64,000 bases of DNA from Ruegeria sp. PrR005 (GTDB lineage Bacteria; Pseudomonadota; Alphaproteobacteria; Rhodobacterales; Rhodobacteraceae), in contig NZ_JAAGOX010000057.1 of the NCBI RefSeq assembly GCF_010500245.1, positions 124,001 to 188,000 on the forward strand. Reading direction: 5' to 3'. Positions 1-11,379 of the stretch are shown piece after piece. Made by a program: the position numbers and the translations under genes. Within the stretch, counting starts at the first letter, position 1. Each line of letters starts with the position of its first letter. The notes under the pieces are model-generated. The model did no database searches. It was not told where the DNA came from and saw only the letters and a program-made list of their open reading frames with translations.

Positions 1-1077
1 CTGGGTCTGGACGCTCTTGATCAGGTCGAGGCGAACGCTCCAATCAAATCCTACTTTCTTGAGGCTGTGACAGATGGTGACGACCTGTCGCTCTTCCTGC
101 CCGAAGATTACGTCCCGACCTACAACGGCGTCGCCGCGACCGCTGTGACCGACAACGTAACTGGGGGAGATGAAACCGACTGGTTTGCCGTGGAAGAAGG
201 CGCGCCGACAGGGCTTGTCGTCGACACACAGGGTGGCGACGATTTGGTAACGACCAAAGTCGATGACACCGAAATTCGTGCGGGCGACGGCGATGACCTA
301 GTCATTGCATACAGTAACGGTAACTCTGTCAGCGGTGGCGCAGGCAACGATACAATCAACGCCAGCGGTCATGATCTGGTGATCACAGGCGATGCCGGTG
401 CCGACCAAATCCACACCTACGGGAGCGGCCAGGTGATGGGTGGCGAGGGCAATGACACACTCTACGCCGGAAATGATCAAGACCATTCCAGCTTGTCAAG
501 CCGTTGGAATCCCTTCGAAATCGCACTGGAAACGGGATTGCCACTTGAAGTTGATGGTGGCGCAGGAAGCGACAATATCATTGTCAGCGGCGTCAACACC
601 ACAGGCTATGGTGGAGAGGGCGACGATTTCCTGTCCGTCGAGAACGGTGCCATGGGCTATGGCGGCGACGGCAATGATCATCTTCAGTTGAGCGCGGGCA
701 GCACGGTTTTTGGTGAGGACGGCGACGATCTGTTCACAATGAACGAGTTTCAAAATGCCCCGGACAGCGCCGTTGCGACCGGTGGCGATGGCGCTGATAC
801 CTACCGCCTGGCGATACGCGGAGCAAATGCCCCGGATCCCGAACCCTATTTGAGGATCACCGATTTCGATCCCTCCGAAGATGCTCTCGAGGTTGCCCTG
901 TGGAACCGCGATTCGGAGACCATCGAGTCGGTCACCCTGAGCGAGGCCTCGGACGGCAGCCATACGGATGTGCTGGTCAATGTGTCCAACATCTACGGGC
1001 AACCGCCCGCCTCTGTAATCATCCGGCTGGATGGTGTGACCGGAATGTCGCCGGACGCGGTGGTGATCCAAGCCTGA
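1..1077 (+). CDS. RTX-like calcium-binding repeat protein (5' end missing)
   Basis: The reading frame is open from the first base of the window, so this is the C-terminal part of a longer protein and its true start lies upstream. The visible 358 residues are acidic and rich in Gly/Asp, with degenerate RTX nonapeptide-type motifs such as GAGNDTINA, GGEGNDTLYAG, GGAGSDNIIVSG and GEDGDDLF. Such repeats form calcium-binding parallel beta-rolls, and proteins of this kind in the group are usually secreted without a cleaved N-terminal signal by a type I system. The last 100 residues are a non-repeat domain ending in a hydrophobic stretch, as expected for a type I secretion signal. No enzymatic domain is visible. 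No transporter genes for it lie in the window, and its substrate or role is unknown. Confidence 0.75.
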   Translation: MGLDALDQVEANAPIKSYFLEAVTDGDDLSLFLPEDYVPTYNGVAATAVTDNVTGGDETDWFAVEEGAPTGLVVDTQGGDDLVTTKVDDTEIRAGDGDDLVIAYSNGNSVSGGAGNDTINASGHDLVITGDAGADQIHTYGSGQVMGGEGNDTLYAGNDQDHSSLSSRWNPFEIALETGLPLEVDGGAGSDNIIVSGVNTTGYGGEGDDFLSVENGAMGYGGDGNDHLQLSAGSTVFGEDGDDLFTMNEFQNAPDSAVATGGDGADTYRLAIRGANAPDPEPYLRITDFDPSEDALEVALWNRDSETIESVTLSEASDGSHTDVLVNVSNIYGQPPASVIIRLDGVTGMSPDAVVIQA

Positions 1078-1112
1078 CCCATGAGCCAGCTCGCCCGGGA
1101 CGGCGGGCGGGG

Positions 1113-1141
1113 CGCCTTTTGGCGGCAGCCAAAACAGCGCC
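1113..1141. terminator. Hairpin between convergent genes
   Basis: A hairpin with a perfect 7-bp core (TTTTGGC ... GCCAAAA, loop GGCA) is extended by G/C pairs on each side. It lies between the stops of the RTX-like gene and the methyltransferase, so it could end transcription in both directions. There is no long T run after the stem, so this call is tentative. Confidence 0.4.
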
Positions 1142-1149
1142 GTGCGCCG

Positions 1150-1902
1150 TTACACCGGTTCGGCCTTGCCGTTCGGCTGCGGATTCAGCACGCCCAGCGG
1201 GTTGAGCACGCGCACCTTGTCCTGCACTCCCTTCCGGCGTGGGGGATGAACCCGCTTGGAAGCTTCGACCATGAACACACCGCCCGCCATGATCGTCGGC
1301 AGTCGCGTTCCGGTTCTTTCCAGCAAGGCACCGGATTTCAGCCAGAACCGCCTCGAGGACGGAGGCTGGTACAGCGCAGAGCAGTGGAATTCGGGCAGGA
1401 ACTGATGCTTGCGTAACTGGGTTTCCAGTTGCCCCAGAGTATAGGGGCGGCCAAAGCCGAATGGCGTCTTGTCGGACCGCGACCACAGTCCGGCACGGTT
1501 CGGAACGACAAAGATCGCCTTGCCCCCCGGTCCCAGCACGCGCCAGCATTCATCCAGAACGGCCGACGGGTGTTCCGAGGTTTCCAGCCCATGCATCACC
1601 ACCAGCCGGTCTACATGACCTGTCTCGATGGGCCACAACGTTTCCTCGCACAGGACCGAGACATTGGGTAGCCCTGCGGGCCAGGGCATCACGCCCTGTG
1701 GCCCCGGCATCAGGCCGATGACCCGACGCGCGTCCTTCAGATAGGGGCGCAACAGCGGCACCGCAAAACCGTATCCGGCAACCGTCTGTCCCTTGGCCTC
1801 GGGCCAGATACCCAGAAGACGCCCCCGCACGGCCGCCTGCGCTGCCCGCCCCAGCGTGCTGCGATAATAGAAATTCCTCAGGTCCTGCACGTCCAGATGC
1901 AT
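1150..1902 (-). CDS. Class I SAM-dependent methyltransferase
   Basis: This 250-residue protein looks like a class I S-adenosylmethionine methyltransferase of the Methyltransf_11 type. The N-terminal third is divergent; the clearest parts are an acidic loop region near residues 85-105 ([18 protein letters not shown]) and the strand 5 region [16 protein letters not shown] near residue 130. The glycine-rich SAM loop is not canonical. The gene is divergent from gloB with about 60 nt between the starts. A methyltransferase beside gloB is a layout I associate with alphaproteobacteria. The substrate cannot be read from the sequence. Confidence 0.75.
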   Translation of the reverse strand: MHLDVQDLRNFYYRSTLGRAAQAAVRGRLLGIWPEAKGQTVAGYGFAVPLLRPYLKDARRVIGLMPGPQGVMPWPAGLPNVSVLCEETLWPIETGHVDRLVVMHGLETSEHPSAVLDECWRVLGPGGKAIFVVPNRAGLWSRSDKTPFGFGRPYTLGQLETQLRKHQFLPEFHCSALYQPPSSRRFWLKSGALLERTGTRLPTIMAGGVFMVEASKRVHPPRRKGVQDKVRVLNPLGVLNPQPNGKAEPV

Positions 1903-1962
1903 TGCAGCCGCTCGCCCGATCTGTTTGGCTGGGGCAGTCTAACAACGAAAAGGCAAAAGGCC

Positions 1963-2730
1963 ATGCCTCTTGAAATCGTCACCATCCCCTGTCTCAGCGA
2001 CAATTACGCGTATCTCGCCCATGATCCGGCCAGCGGAGAGACCGCGCTGGTGGACGCCCCCGAGGCCGGTCCCATCCTGGCCGAGCTGGCGGCGCGCGCC
2101 TGGCGGCTGAGCCATGTGCTGCTGACGCATCATCATTGGGACCATGTCGACGCCCTGCCCGAGATTCTGGCTTCCCATCCCGCACGGGTCATCGGTGCCG
2201 CAGCCGATGCGCATCGGCTGCCGCCCCTGGACATGGCGGTGGCCGAGGGGGACCGGTTCGACATTGGCGGTGAACCGGTCGAGGTACTGGATGTCTCCGG
2301 TCATACCGTCGGGCATCTGGCTTTTTACCTGCCGGAAAGTAACGCGGTTTTCACCGCTGACAGCCTTATGGCGCTGGGGTGTGGCCGCCTCTTCGAGGGA
2401 ACGCCCGAGCAGATGTGGACCTCGCTGTCCAAACTGACCGCCCTGCCCGACGATACGGTTGTGTGCAGCGGACATGAATACACGCAATCGAATGCGCGCT
2501 TCGCCCTGACGATCGACATCGGCAACGACGCCTTGAAAAAGCGGGCGGCGGAAATAGATCATGCCAGAGCAGCAGGACGCCCGACCGTTCCCAGCATGCT
2601 GGGGTTGGAAAAGGCGACAAACCCGTTTCTGCGGGCTGCCGACCCGGACATTCAGGCGCATCTGGGCCTGCCCGGCGCCGACCCGGCTAAGGTCTTTGCC
2701 GAAATTCGCGGCCGCAAGGACAGGTTCTGA
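1963..2730 (+). CDS. gloB: Hydroxyacylglutathione hydrolase (glyoxalase II)
   Basis: GloB hydrolyses S-D-lactoylglutathione to D-lactate and glutathione, the second step of methylglyoxal detoxification in the cytosol. The 255-residue protein has the metallo-beta-lactamase fold signature THHHWDH near residue 54, the metal-binding His in SGHTVGH near 110, Asp in FTADSLMALGCGRLFEGT near 130 and the C-terminal SGHEYT near 168. These are the two-metal ligands of the glyoxalase II family, and the length is normal. The ATG at 1963 is chosen because MPLEIVTIPCLSDNYAYL is the usual family N-terminus; upstream codons in frame give no family sequence. The gene stands alone and is divergent from the methyltransferase. 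Confidence 0.95.
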   Translation: MPLEIVTIPCLSDNYAYLAHDPASGETALVDAPEAGPILAELAARAWRLSHVLLTHHHWDHVDALPEILASHPARVIGAAADAHRLPPLDMAVAEGDRFDIGGEPVEVLDVSGHTVGHLAFYLPESNAVFTADSLMALGCGRLFEGTPEQMWTSLSKLTALPDDTVVCSGHEYTQSNARFALTIDIGNDALKKRAAEIDHARAAGRPTVPSMLGLEKATNPFLRAADPDIQAHLGLPGADPAKVFAEIRGRKDRF

Positions 2731-2904
2731 TGCCGCAAATGCAACATTCACGCCACCAGTCACGACAAATGTGAGCGGTAAAGAAAAGAAAACCCTTGAA
2801 GCGCCGCTAACATCAACCAAACTCTAATAGTATGAGCACATGGTTGGCAGAGGGGTCCGACCGCAACTCGACCCCCTCCCGACCCAAGACAGAGGAGCAC
2901 GCCT

Positions 2905-5231
<2,327 letters not shown>

Positions 5232-5232
<1 letters not shown>

Positions 5233-6191
5233 TGCGCACAGGCCTTTGGGCTTTTTTGTTGCTCGCCGCGTATCCCGCGGCGAGCAACCCCATTCTGGGC
5301 CTGCCCATCGACTGCACATTGGGCGAAACCTGTTACATCCAGCAATATGTCGATCGCGACCCCGGAGAAGGCGTGAGAGATTTCACCTGCGGCAAGCTCA
5401 GCTATGACGGGCACAAGGGCACCGACTTCGCGGTGCCGACGCTCGAGGCCATGCGTGCCGGTGTCAACGTGATTGCTTCGGCCGCCGGTGTCGTGCGGGG
5501 CGTGCGCGACGGGGTCGAGGACCGTGTCTACGGCCCCGACAATGCCGAGGCGGTCAAGGGTCGCGAATGCGGCAATGGCGTGGTTCTGGTGCATGAGGAC
5601 GGGTGGGAAACACAATACTGCCACATGAAACAGGGGTCGGTCCGGGTGCGCAGCGGCGAACGGGTCGAGCGGGGCGATATCCTGGGTCAGGTGGGGATCA
5701 GCGGCAAGGCGCAGTTTCCCCATGTCCATCTGTCGGTTCGCCGTGACGGTGCGGTTGTGGATCCTTTTGATACCGGATCTGATGCCACTTGTGATCAAGT
5801 CGAATCCAGCCTTTGGCAAGAGCCAATCACCTACGCCGCAGGGGGCCTGATCGACGCCGGATTTACGGATCATGTCCCGGAGTTTGACGCGGTCCAGGAG
5901 GGCACGGCGGCGGCCGGACACCTGCCGTCCGATGCCGCTGCAATCGTGCTCTTCGTTCTGGCCTATGGCGGGCGCGCGGATGATACGCTGCGCCTGACTA
6001 TCGACGGCCCCACCGGTCGCTTCGTGGCGCAGGACATGAAACTGGACAGAGATCAGGCGCGGCTTTTTCGTGCATCGGGGCGCAGGGCCGGAAGCGGTGA
6101 TTGGCCTGAAGGCACCTATTCCGGCGAAATCATACTCTTGCGTGAAGGTCAGGAGATCGACCGGATCACTACAAGGATCACGGTGAAATGA
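5232..6191 (+). CDS. M23 (LytM) family peptidase, exported
   Basis: A peptidoglycan-type endopeptidase of 319 residues. The first 18 residues form a short signal peptide ending in a serine/alanine-rich region, so it should act in the periplasm. The zinc site of active M23 enzymes is present: HKGTDF (H-x3-D) near residue 58 and HVHLSV (H-x-H) near residue 163. The region after about residue 195 is an extra C-terminal beta-rich domain of unknown role. The start overlaps the clpA stop, so the two are cotranscribed and probably translationally coupled; this may link envelope maintenance with protein quality control, but that is only inference from position. Confidence 0.88.
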
Positions 6192-6194
6192 CCC

Positions 6195-8516
6195 TCATTT
6201 CTCGGTCAGTTTAAGCTCGATCCGGCGGTTCTGTGCCCGGGCCTCGGGCGTGTCCGCCGGGTTGATCGGCTGGTATTCGCCAAACCCGTTGGCCGACAGC
6301 CGATCTGGCGCGATGCCCAGGAAGTCAACCATGTACCGCACGACCGAGAGGGCCCGGCCCTGGCTGAGTTCCCAGTTGTCGGCGAACCGCCCGGTCCCCG
6401 ACAGAGGAACGTTGTCGGTGTGCCCGTCTACCCGGATCACCCAATCGATCTCGGGCGGAATTTCGGCCGCCACCCCACGCAGAATGCGCGCGACCTTGGC
6501 GATTTCAAATTGCCCCTCGGGCGACAGATCGGCGCTACCGGGGTCGAACAGAACCTCGGACGAGAACACGAACCGGTCGCCCTCGATACGGACACCTTCC
6601 TGGTCCCCCAACAGGCCACGCAGCCGGCCAAAGAATTCCGAGCGATATTGTTCCAGGTCCTTGGCCTGAGCCTCAAGCGCTTTGGCTTCTTCGGCCAGTC
6701 GGATGGCCTCGGCCTCCAGTCGCTTGCGTTCGGCTTCTTCCAGGATGCGGCGCTTGCGCTCCTCGGATGCCGCCCGCGCCAGGGCCGCGTTCAGATCCTG
6801 ACCCAAGGTCTGCACCTGCACTTGCGCCGCCTCATTCCGGCTTTTGTAATCGTCAAGCAGGGCCTGCAAGCTGCCAAGCTGGGACCGCAGCGCAGCCACC
6901 TGCTGGTTCAAGAGCGCGGTCTGGCGCTGAGCCTCAGCCGAAATCACCTGTTCCTCGCCCAGTGCCGCGCGCGCCTGCGCCAGCAGGTCGGCGCGTTGCT
7001 CGGCCAGGGTGCGCTGCTCGGCCGCGCTGGCCTCGGCTTCGGTTTGGGCGTTCAGGGCGGCCAGCAGCCGCTGTTGCAGGACCTCCTGATCCGAGGCGGC
7101 GGCCTGCGCCCGCTCCAGCGTTTCAAGCGCAGCAAGCAGGCGCGCCTCTACCGAGGCGCGATCCTCTTCCGTCGAAACGGCCGCGTTTTGCGCCGCCGCC
7201 AAATCCGCACGCGCGCGTGCCAACTCGGCCTCCAGCGCCGCCTTGGTGCCGGCTGCGTCCTCTTCGCTCTGCGCCAACCGTTCTTCGAGTGCCGTCCGTG
7301 TTGCATCCGCCAGGGCGCGCAATTCGGCCATTTCCCCTTCCAGCGCGGTGCGGGCAGCGGCGTATTCGGACTGGAGCCGCTCCAGTTCAACCTGGTACTG
7401 CGACCGGGTGGCAACCGTGGCGGCCCGCTGTTCCGCCAGTGCGGCCTCAAGCGCGCCTTGCGTATCGGCGGCACGAGCGCGGGCGGCGGCCAGGTCTGTC
7501 CGGGTCTGCTCGCCTTCGGCACGAATACGATCCAGCTCTGCCGACAAGGCATTCACCCGCGCCTGACTTTCGGATTGCGCCACCTCCATCTGGGCCAGGA
7601 CCCGCGTCAGACGTTCGGCCAGTTCGTCACGCTCGTGCAGCTGCGCCCGTGCGGCTTCGATCTCGGCCAGCACCTCGGAAAGCCTTTCATCCAGCTGCGC
7701 CTTGGCGGCATCGGCTGCCGCCAGCAAGGTCAACGTGTCTTCGGCCTGTTTTCGCTGCGCCTCGAGCGCCAGGGTCATCGCCGTCAACTCGGCATCGGCG
7801 TTCTTGAGCTTGTCACGCAAGGCCTCGGCTGCCGCCGCTTCGGCCAGCCGTGCGGCTTCTTCCGCGCTCAGCTGTTGCTCCAGCGTCCCGATCCGGGCGG
7901 CGCTCCGGTCCCCTTCGCGTTCCAGATCGGCGATCATGGCTTCCAGCGCCTCGCGCCGGGCCGCAGCCAGGCGGGCGGCCTCGGCCCGGTCGTCGATTTC
8001 GCTGCGGGCTTGTGCCAGGGCCAGGTTCAGTGCCTCCTGCTCCGACAAGAGCGTGGCGCGCTGTTCCTCAAGCGCTGCCACAGTGCCCAGCGTCTGCTCG
8101 CGATCCGAGAGCAGCGCGGCGACCTGCGCCTCGAACGCCGTGATCCGGGTGGCTGCGTCGTCCAGGGCCGCGCGCTGCTGGTCGCGTTCGACGGTAAGCG
8201 ATGCGATCAAGGCTTGCGCCTGGGTCAGATCGTCCTGAGCGTCGTTCAAGGTCGCGTTCAGCGCCCCCAGCCGGGCCTGCAATTGGTTGTTGGTGCGCTC
8301 TTCCAGACCAAGCGCCTGCGCCAGCCTGCCAACTTCATCAGCCAGCGCGTCCAGTTCGTGCTCTTGTCCGGAAATCGTTTCGCGGAGCACAAATTGTACC
8401 ACCATGAAAATGGTTAGCACAAAGGTCAGCACCATCAACAGACCGGTCATCGCGTCGACGAAGCCCGGCCAGACCGATCCCTGGAACCTGTGGCCGGTGC
8501 GCCGCGACAGGGACAT
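6195..8516 (-). CDS. Long coiled-coil OmpA/MotB-like inner membrane protein
   Basis: This 773-residue protein starts with a single transmembrane helix (about residues 17-43, FVDAMTGLLMVLTFVL) that carries an Asp in the position of the proton-binding Asp of MotB-type proteins. About 550 residues of Ala/Glu/Arg/Leu-rich heptads follow, predicted to be one very long coiled coil. The last 130 residues form an OmpA-like peptidoglycan-binding domain (VDGHTDNVPL ... NRRIELKL). It is translated with the upstream MotA/TolQ-like gene (3 nt apart), so the two probably form a proton-driven stator-like complex anchored in the cell wall. The coiled coil is far longer than in MotB or TolR. No flagellar gene is nearby, so a motility role is not suggested. 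Confidence 0.85.
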   Translation of the reverse strand: MSLSRRTGHRFQGSVWPGFVDAMTGLLMVLTFVLTIFMVVQFVLRETISGQEHELDALADEVGRLAQALGLEERTNNQLQARLGALNATLNDAQDDLTQAQALIASLTVERDQQRAALDDAATRITAFEAQVAALLSDREQTLGTVAALEEQRATLLSEQEALNLALAQARSEIDDRAEAARLAAARREALEAMIADLEREGDRSAARIGTLEQQLSAEEAARLAEAAAAEALRDKLKNADAELTAMTLALEAQRKQAEDTLTLLAAADAAKAQLDERLSEVLAEIEAARAQLHERDELAERLTRVLAQMEVAQSESQARVNALSAELDRIRAEGEQTRTDLAAARARAADTQGALEAALAEQRAATVATRSQYQVELERLQSEYAAARTALEGEMAELRALADATRTALEERLAQSEEDAAGTKAALEAELARARADLAAAQNAAVSTEEDRASVEARLLAALETLERAQAAASDQEVLQQRLLAALNAQTEAEASAAEQRTLAEQRADLLAQARAALGEEQVISAEAQRQTALLNQQVAALRSQLGSLQALLDDYKSRNEAAQVQVQTLGQDLNAALARAASEERKRRILEEAERKRLEAEAIRLAEEAKALEAQAKDLEQYRSEFFGRLRGLLGDQEGVRIEGDRFVFSSEVLFDPGSADLSPEGQFEIAKVARILRGVAAEIPPEIDWVIRVDGHTDNVPLSGTGRFADNWELSQGRALSVVRYMVDFLGIAPDRLSANGFGEYQPINPADTPEARAQNRRIELKLTEK

Positions 8517-8519
8517 GAT

Positions 8520-9701
8520 TTACACCTCGTCCCGGGTGGAGCCACGCAACGGCCTGCGTCCACCGGACAGCGCCTTGGCCAGCAACTCGATGTCCGTTCG
8601 CAACTCAGCCATGCTTTCTTGGCGTCCGGCGGAAATCTCTTCGAGAATGCGCAGCATCTGAACGTCAATGGAGCGCAGCCGCATCCGGCTTTCGGCGTCC
8701 ATCCCCTCGTGCAGCCCATGGGTGCGCAAGTGGTCCAGCAGCGCCTCCTGCCCAGAGGCGACCCGATCGAGCGAAGCGGTAATGCTCTCCGTTTCGGCAT
8801 CGCGCATGTTCATCTCGGAAATGGCGTCGGCCAGTTGCCCGAGGCGACCGGTGATCTCGCTTCGCCCCTCTTCGGAGGCTGCAAACATGGCCTTCAACGC
8901 ATCCATCTGCTCGGCCATGGTATCCAGCACAGCCACGATCACACCGCTTTCCGAATGGCCATCCTCGCCCGACGAGAAACTGACCCGGGTGATGGTCGAC
9001 AACCATTCTTCAAGCTCGCGGTAGAACCGGTTCTGGCCATGCCCCGCGAACAGTTCCAGCAGCCCGACGATCAACGACCCCGCCAGACCCAGCAGGGACG
9101 AGCCGAAAGCCGTGCCCATGCCGCCCAACTGCGCCTCGAGCCCGGTCATCAGCCGGTTGAAGACGGCAAGCCCCTCTTCGCCCTCCTGCGGGTTGAGGCT
9201 GCGGATCGTGTCGACCACGGCCGGGATCGTCGTCGCCAAGCCAAAGAAGGTGCCCAGAAGACCCAGATAGATCAGCACGTTGGTGATATAGCGTGTGATC
9301 TCGCGCTCTTCCTCGATCCTCTCGGCCACCGAGTCGAGGATCGACCGGGTCGAAGTCGACGAAATCTGCATCCGGGCCGCGCGCGACCGCAACAGCGAGG
9401 CCAGTGGCGCCAGCAAGGACGGCGCCGGCGTGCCGTCGCGCTCCATCCCGGCGGCAAAATCCTCGATCCAGCGCACCGAGCCGATAAGCTGGATCACCTG
9501 CCAGAAACAGGTCACCACGCCGATGAAAAAGACCATCAGGATGAACCCGTTCAGGTACGGGTTCGCCTCGAACACCGGCAGCACCCGCGGCATCGCAACA
9601 AACGTGCCAAAACCGGACAGTCCAATGACGATCAGCATCATCAGGATCTGACGGAACGGTTGCGAGAATTGCGGTCTCGCTTCTCGGTCTGGCTGCGCCA
9701 T
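8520..9701 (-). CDS. MotA/TolQ/ExbB-like proton channel protein
   Basis: A 393-residue inner membrane protein with hydrophobic helices near residues 18-36, 50-72, 140-165 and 200-230 and the MotA/TolQ-type stretch LGLLGTFFGLATTIP near residue 150. The part after residue 235 is a long soluble alpha-helical tail with heptads. The ATG at 9701 is chosen because the upstream in-frame codons look non-coding and would overlap the promoter region. It lies directly upstream of the coiled-coil OmpA protein, as expected for the channel and stator-anchor pair of a 5:2 motor unit. The family is sure; the process it powers is not known. Confidence 0.85.
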   Translation of the reverse strand: MAQPDREARPQFSQPFRQILMMLIVIGLSGFGTFVAMPRVLPVFEANPYLNGFILMVFFIGVVTCFWQVIQLIGSVRWIEDFAAGMERDGTPAPSLLAPLASLLRSRAARMQISSTSTRSILDSVAERIEEEREITRYITNVLIYLGLLGTFFGLATTIPAVVDTIRSLNPQEGEEGLAVFNRLMTGLEAQLGGMGTAFGSSLLGLAGSLIVGLLELFAGHGQNRFYRELEEWLSTITRVSFSSGEDGHSESGVIVAVLDTMAEQMDALKAMFAASEEGRSEITGRLGQLADAISEMNMRDAETESITASLDRVASGQEALLDHLRTHGLHEGMDAESRMRLRSIDVQMLRILEEISAGRQESMAELRTDIELLAKALSGGRRPLRGSTRDEV

Positions 9702-9772
9702 GCGCGGACTTCCTGAACCTGTCACTGCTCTTGTTTCGAACCTATCGAAAAGTTGTTCGCAACGCCAAGGGT

Positions 9773-10303
9773 TTATGCCGTGATTTGCCGCACACGGGCC
9801 GAAAGCCAATCAAGATCCGGGTCATTGAGCCCGATTTCGGCCAGATGGGCGGCAGTGTTGTAAAGATACTCGGTGTTGGGGCCTCGCCCGCCCACGGCAT
9901 TGGCGATGATCAGCGCCTGTTCTTCCAATGGCATGCCGCCGCAATACTGCTCATGATGCGGGTCGATCACATAGGTCACGGCGGTTACCTGTTCGCCCCG
10001 ATCCAGCTGCACATCCAGCAGACGTTCCAGATAGGCCGAGGAGATCAGTTCGCGCTCGCGCAACTCGTCCAGCGTGCGATCTTCGTGCCCGGCTTCGACC
10101 GCAAAGGCGATGCCACGGCACTGCGCGCCATGATGCTCGTCCAGGGCCAGAACCAGGCCCGGTTTCTCAACGCTCCCTCGATGATGGATCGAACTCATGC
10201 AAAAGGACCGCGACCAGCCATGCAGGGTTGCCAATTCGCGCCGGACCACCGGGAAACCGGGGTTCCACATCAGCGATCCGTATCCGAATACCCACATCGT
10301 CAT
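9773..10303 (-). CDS. Gamma-glutamylcyclotransferase (ChaC-like)
   Basis: A 176-residue protein of the ChaC family, which cleaves glutathione (or gamma-glutamyl peptides) to 5-oxoproline and a dipeptide or amino acid. It opens with the family substrate loop VFGYGSLMWNPGF at residues 4-17, and the central part (LALDEHHGAQCRGIAFAVE) and YLYNTAAHLAEIG near the C-terminus also fit. Length is a little below that of E. coli ChaC. It stands alone, divergent from the DUF2125 gene with 65 nt between them. With gloB it is one of two glutathione-linked enzymes in the first 11 kb, but they are not adjacent. Confidence 0.9.
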   Translation of the reverse strand: MTMWVFGYGSLMWNPGFPVVRRELATLHGWSRSFCMSSIHHRGSVEKPGLVLALDEHHGAQCRGIAFAVEAGHEDRTLDELRERELISSAYLERLLDVQLDRGEQVTAVTYVIDPHHEQYCGGMPLEEQALIIANAVGGRGPNTEYLYNTAAHLAEIGLNDPDLDWLSARVRQITA

Positions 10304-10368
10304 CGTACTGGTCCTTGCCCGTTTCGGCCTATAAACAGGAAAACGAGAGCAGACAAAAGGGGCAGGCG

Positions 10369-11370
10369 ATGTTGAACCTTGTACGGGTTGTGCTTCTGGC
10401 GGCGGTGCTGTGGTCTGGCTACTGGGCCATTGCAGGTTTCGGTTTGCGCAGCTCGGTCACAAACTGGTTCGCGGTACAGGCCGAACGCGGCTGGCAGGCG
10501 GAGCATTCCGAGATCAGCCTTTCCGGTTTCCCGCTGCGGCACCGGATCACCATCGACGGCCCGGCGCTGGCCGATCCCACGACCGGAACCGCCTGGCGCG
10601 CCGACTGGCTGGCGCTGGAAAGCCCGGCAATCTGGCCTGGCCGACAAACGCTGTACTTTCCCGAAACCCAGCAGCGTCTGTCCTATTACGACCAGACACT
10701 GGTGATCGAAGCCGCAGCGATGCACGCCGATCTGGACCTGGCGCCGGGAAATGCGCTGACACTCAGGTCCATGGCCCTGACCGCCGGCGAATGGTCCGTG
10801 TCCCGCGGAGACGAAGTATGGGCGGATGCAGACGCCCTTTCCATCTCGATGCAACAGCAGGAAAAACCGGAAACCTATCGCATCCATGCCGAAGCCTCGG
10901 ACCTTGCACCGGGCAAGGACATTCGCCGCTTGCTTGGCGGGGCCGAAGAGTTGCCGCGCAGTTTCGACCGGCTGGAACTCGACCTTGACGTTGATTTCGA
11001 CAAATCCTGGGACCGGACCGCGCTGGAGGAAAGCCGCCCGCAACCCCGCCTGATCAACCTGAAACTGGCCGAAGCCGCATGGGGCGAGCTGCGCCTGTTC
11101 GCGGCTGGAAAGGTTTCTGTTGATGACTATGGCGTTCCCACGGGCGAGGTAGCGCTCAAGGCAGAGAACTGGCGCGAGATGGTAGCGATGGCGCAGCAAT
11201 CGGGCGCGCTGCCTGTTCGGGCGGCGGAACCGCTGACAAAAGTGCTGAACATGCTGGCAGGGCTCGGCGGAAACCCCGAGGCGCTGGATCTGGAACTTGG
11301 GTTCCGGGGTGGCTACGTGACGTTGGGCCCGATCCCTCTGGGACCGGCGCCGCGCCTGTTCCTGCGATAG
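10369..11370 (+). CDS. DUF2125 family envelope protein
   Basis: This 333-residue protein begins with a hydrophobic helix (about residues 5-24, RVVLLAAVLWSGYWAIAGF), either a signal anchor or an uncleaved signal, so most of it should lie in the periplasm. The rest is rich in beta strands with alternating DxD-like segments, and the sequence matches the DUF2125 type common in alphaproteobacteria. The ATG at 10369 is preceded by a purine-rich GGGGCAGG. Its function is unknown. It converges with the extensin-like gene, leaving 9 nt between the stops. Confidence 0.8.
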   Translation: MLNLVRVVLLAAVLWSGYWAIAGFGLRSSVTNWFAVQAERGWQAEHSEISLSGFPLRHRITIDGPALADPTTGTAWRADWLALESPAIWPGRQTLYFPETQQRLSYYDQTLVIEAAAMHADLDLAPGNALTLRSMALTAGEWSVSRGDEVWADADALSISMQQQEKPETYRIHAEASDLAPGKDIRRLLGGAEELPRSFDRLELDLDVDFDKSWDRTALEESRPQPRLINLKLAEAAWGELRLFAAGKVSVDDYGVPTGEVALKAENWREMVAMAQQSGALPVRAAEPLTKVLNMLAGLGGNPEALDLELGFRGGYVTLGPIPLGPAPRLFLR

Positions 11371-11379
11371 GCGACCGCT

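Noticed and set aside
2729-2773. Short ORF overlapping the gloB stop, possible clpS remnant
   Set aside because: It is 14 codons, has no ClpS feature and no binding site.
2795-2830. Heat-shock (RpoH) promoter before clpA
   Set aside because: CTTGAA is present, but no matching -10 box lies at the right distance; I would not call it.
6420-8417. A 665-residue open frame on the plus strand opposite the coiled-coil gene
   Set aside because: It mirrors the repetitive Ala/Glu/Arg coding of the minus-strand gene and has no domain of its own; G+C-rich repeats leave long open frames in other phases.
6195-9701. Zorya-type anti-phage system (ZorA/ZorB-like pair)
   Set aside because: A MotA-like and OmpA-like pair is shared with Zorya, but no ZorC, ZorD or ZorE-like gene is next to it; the flanks are clpA, an M23 peptidase and ChaC, all of housekeeping type.
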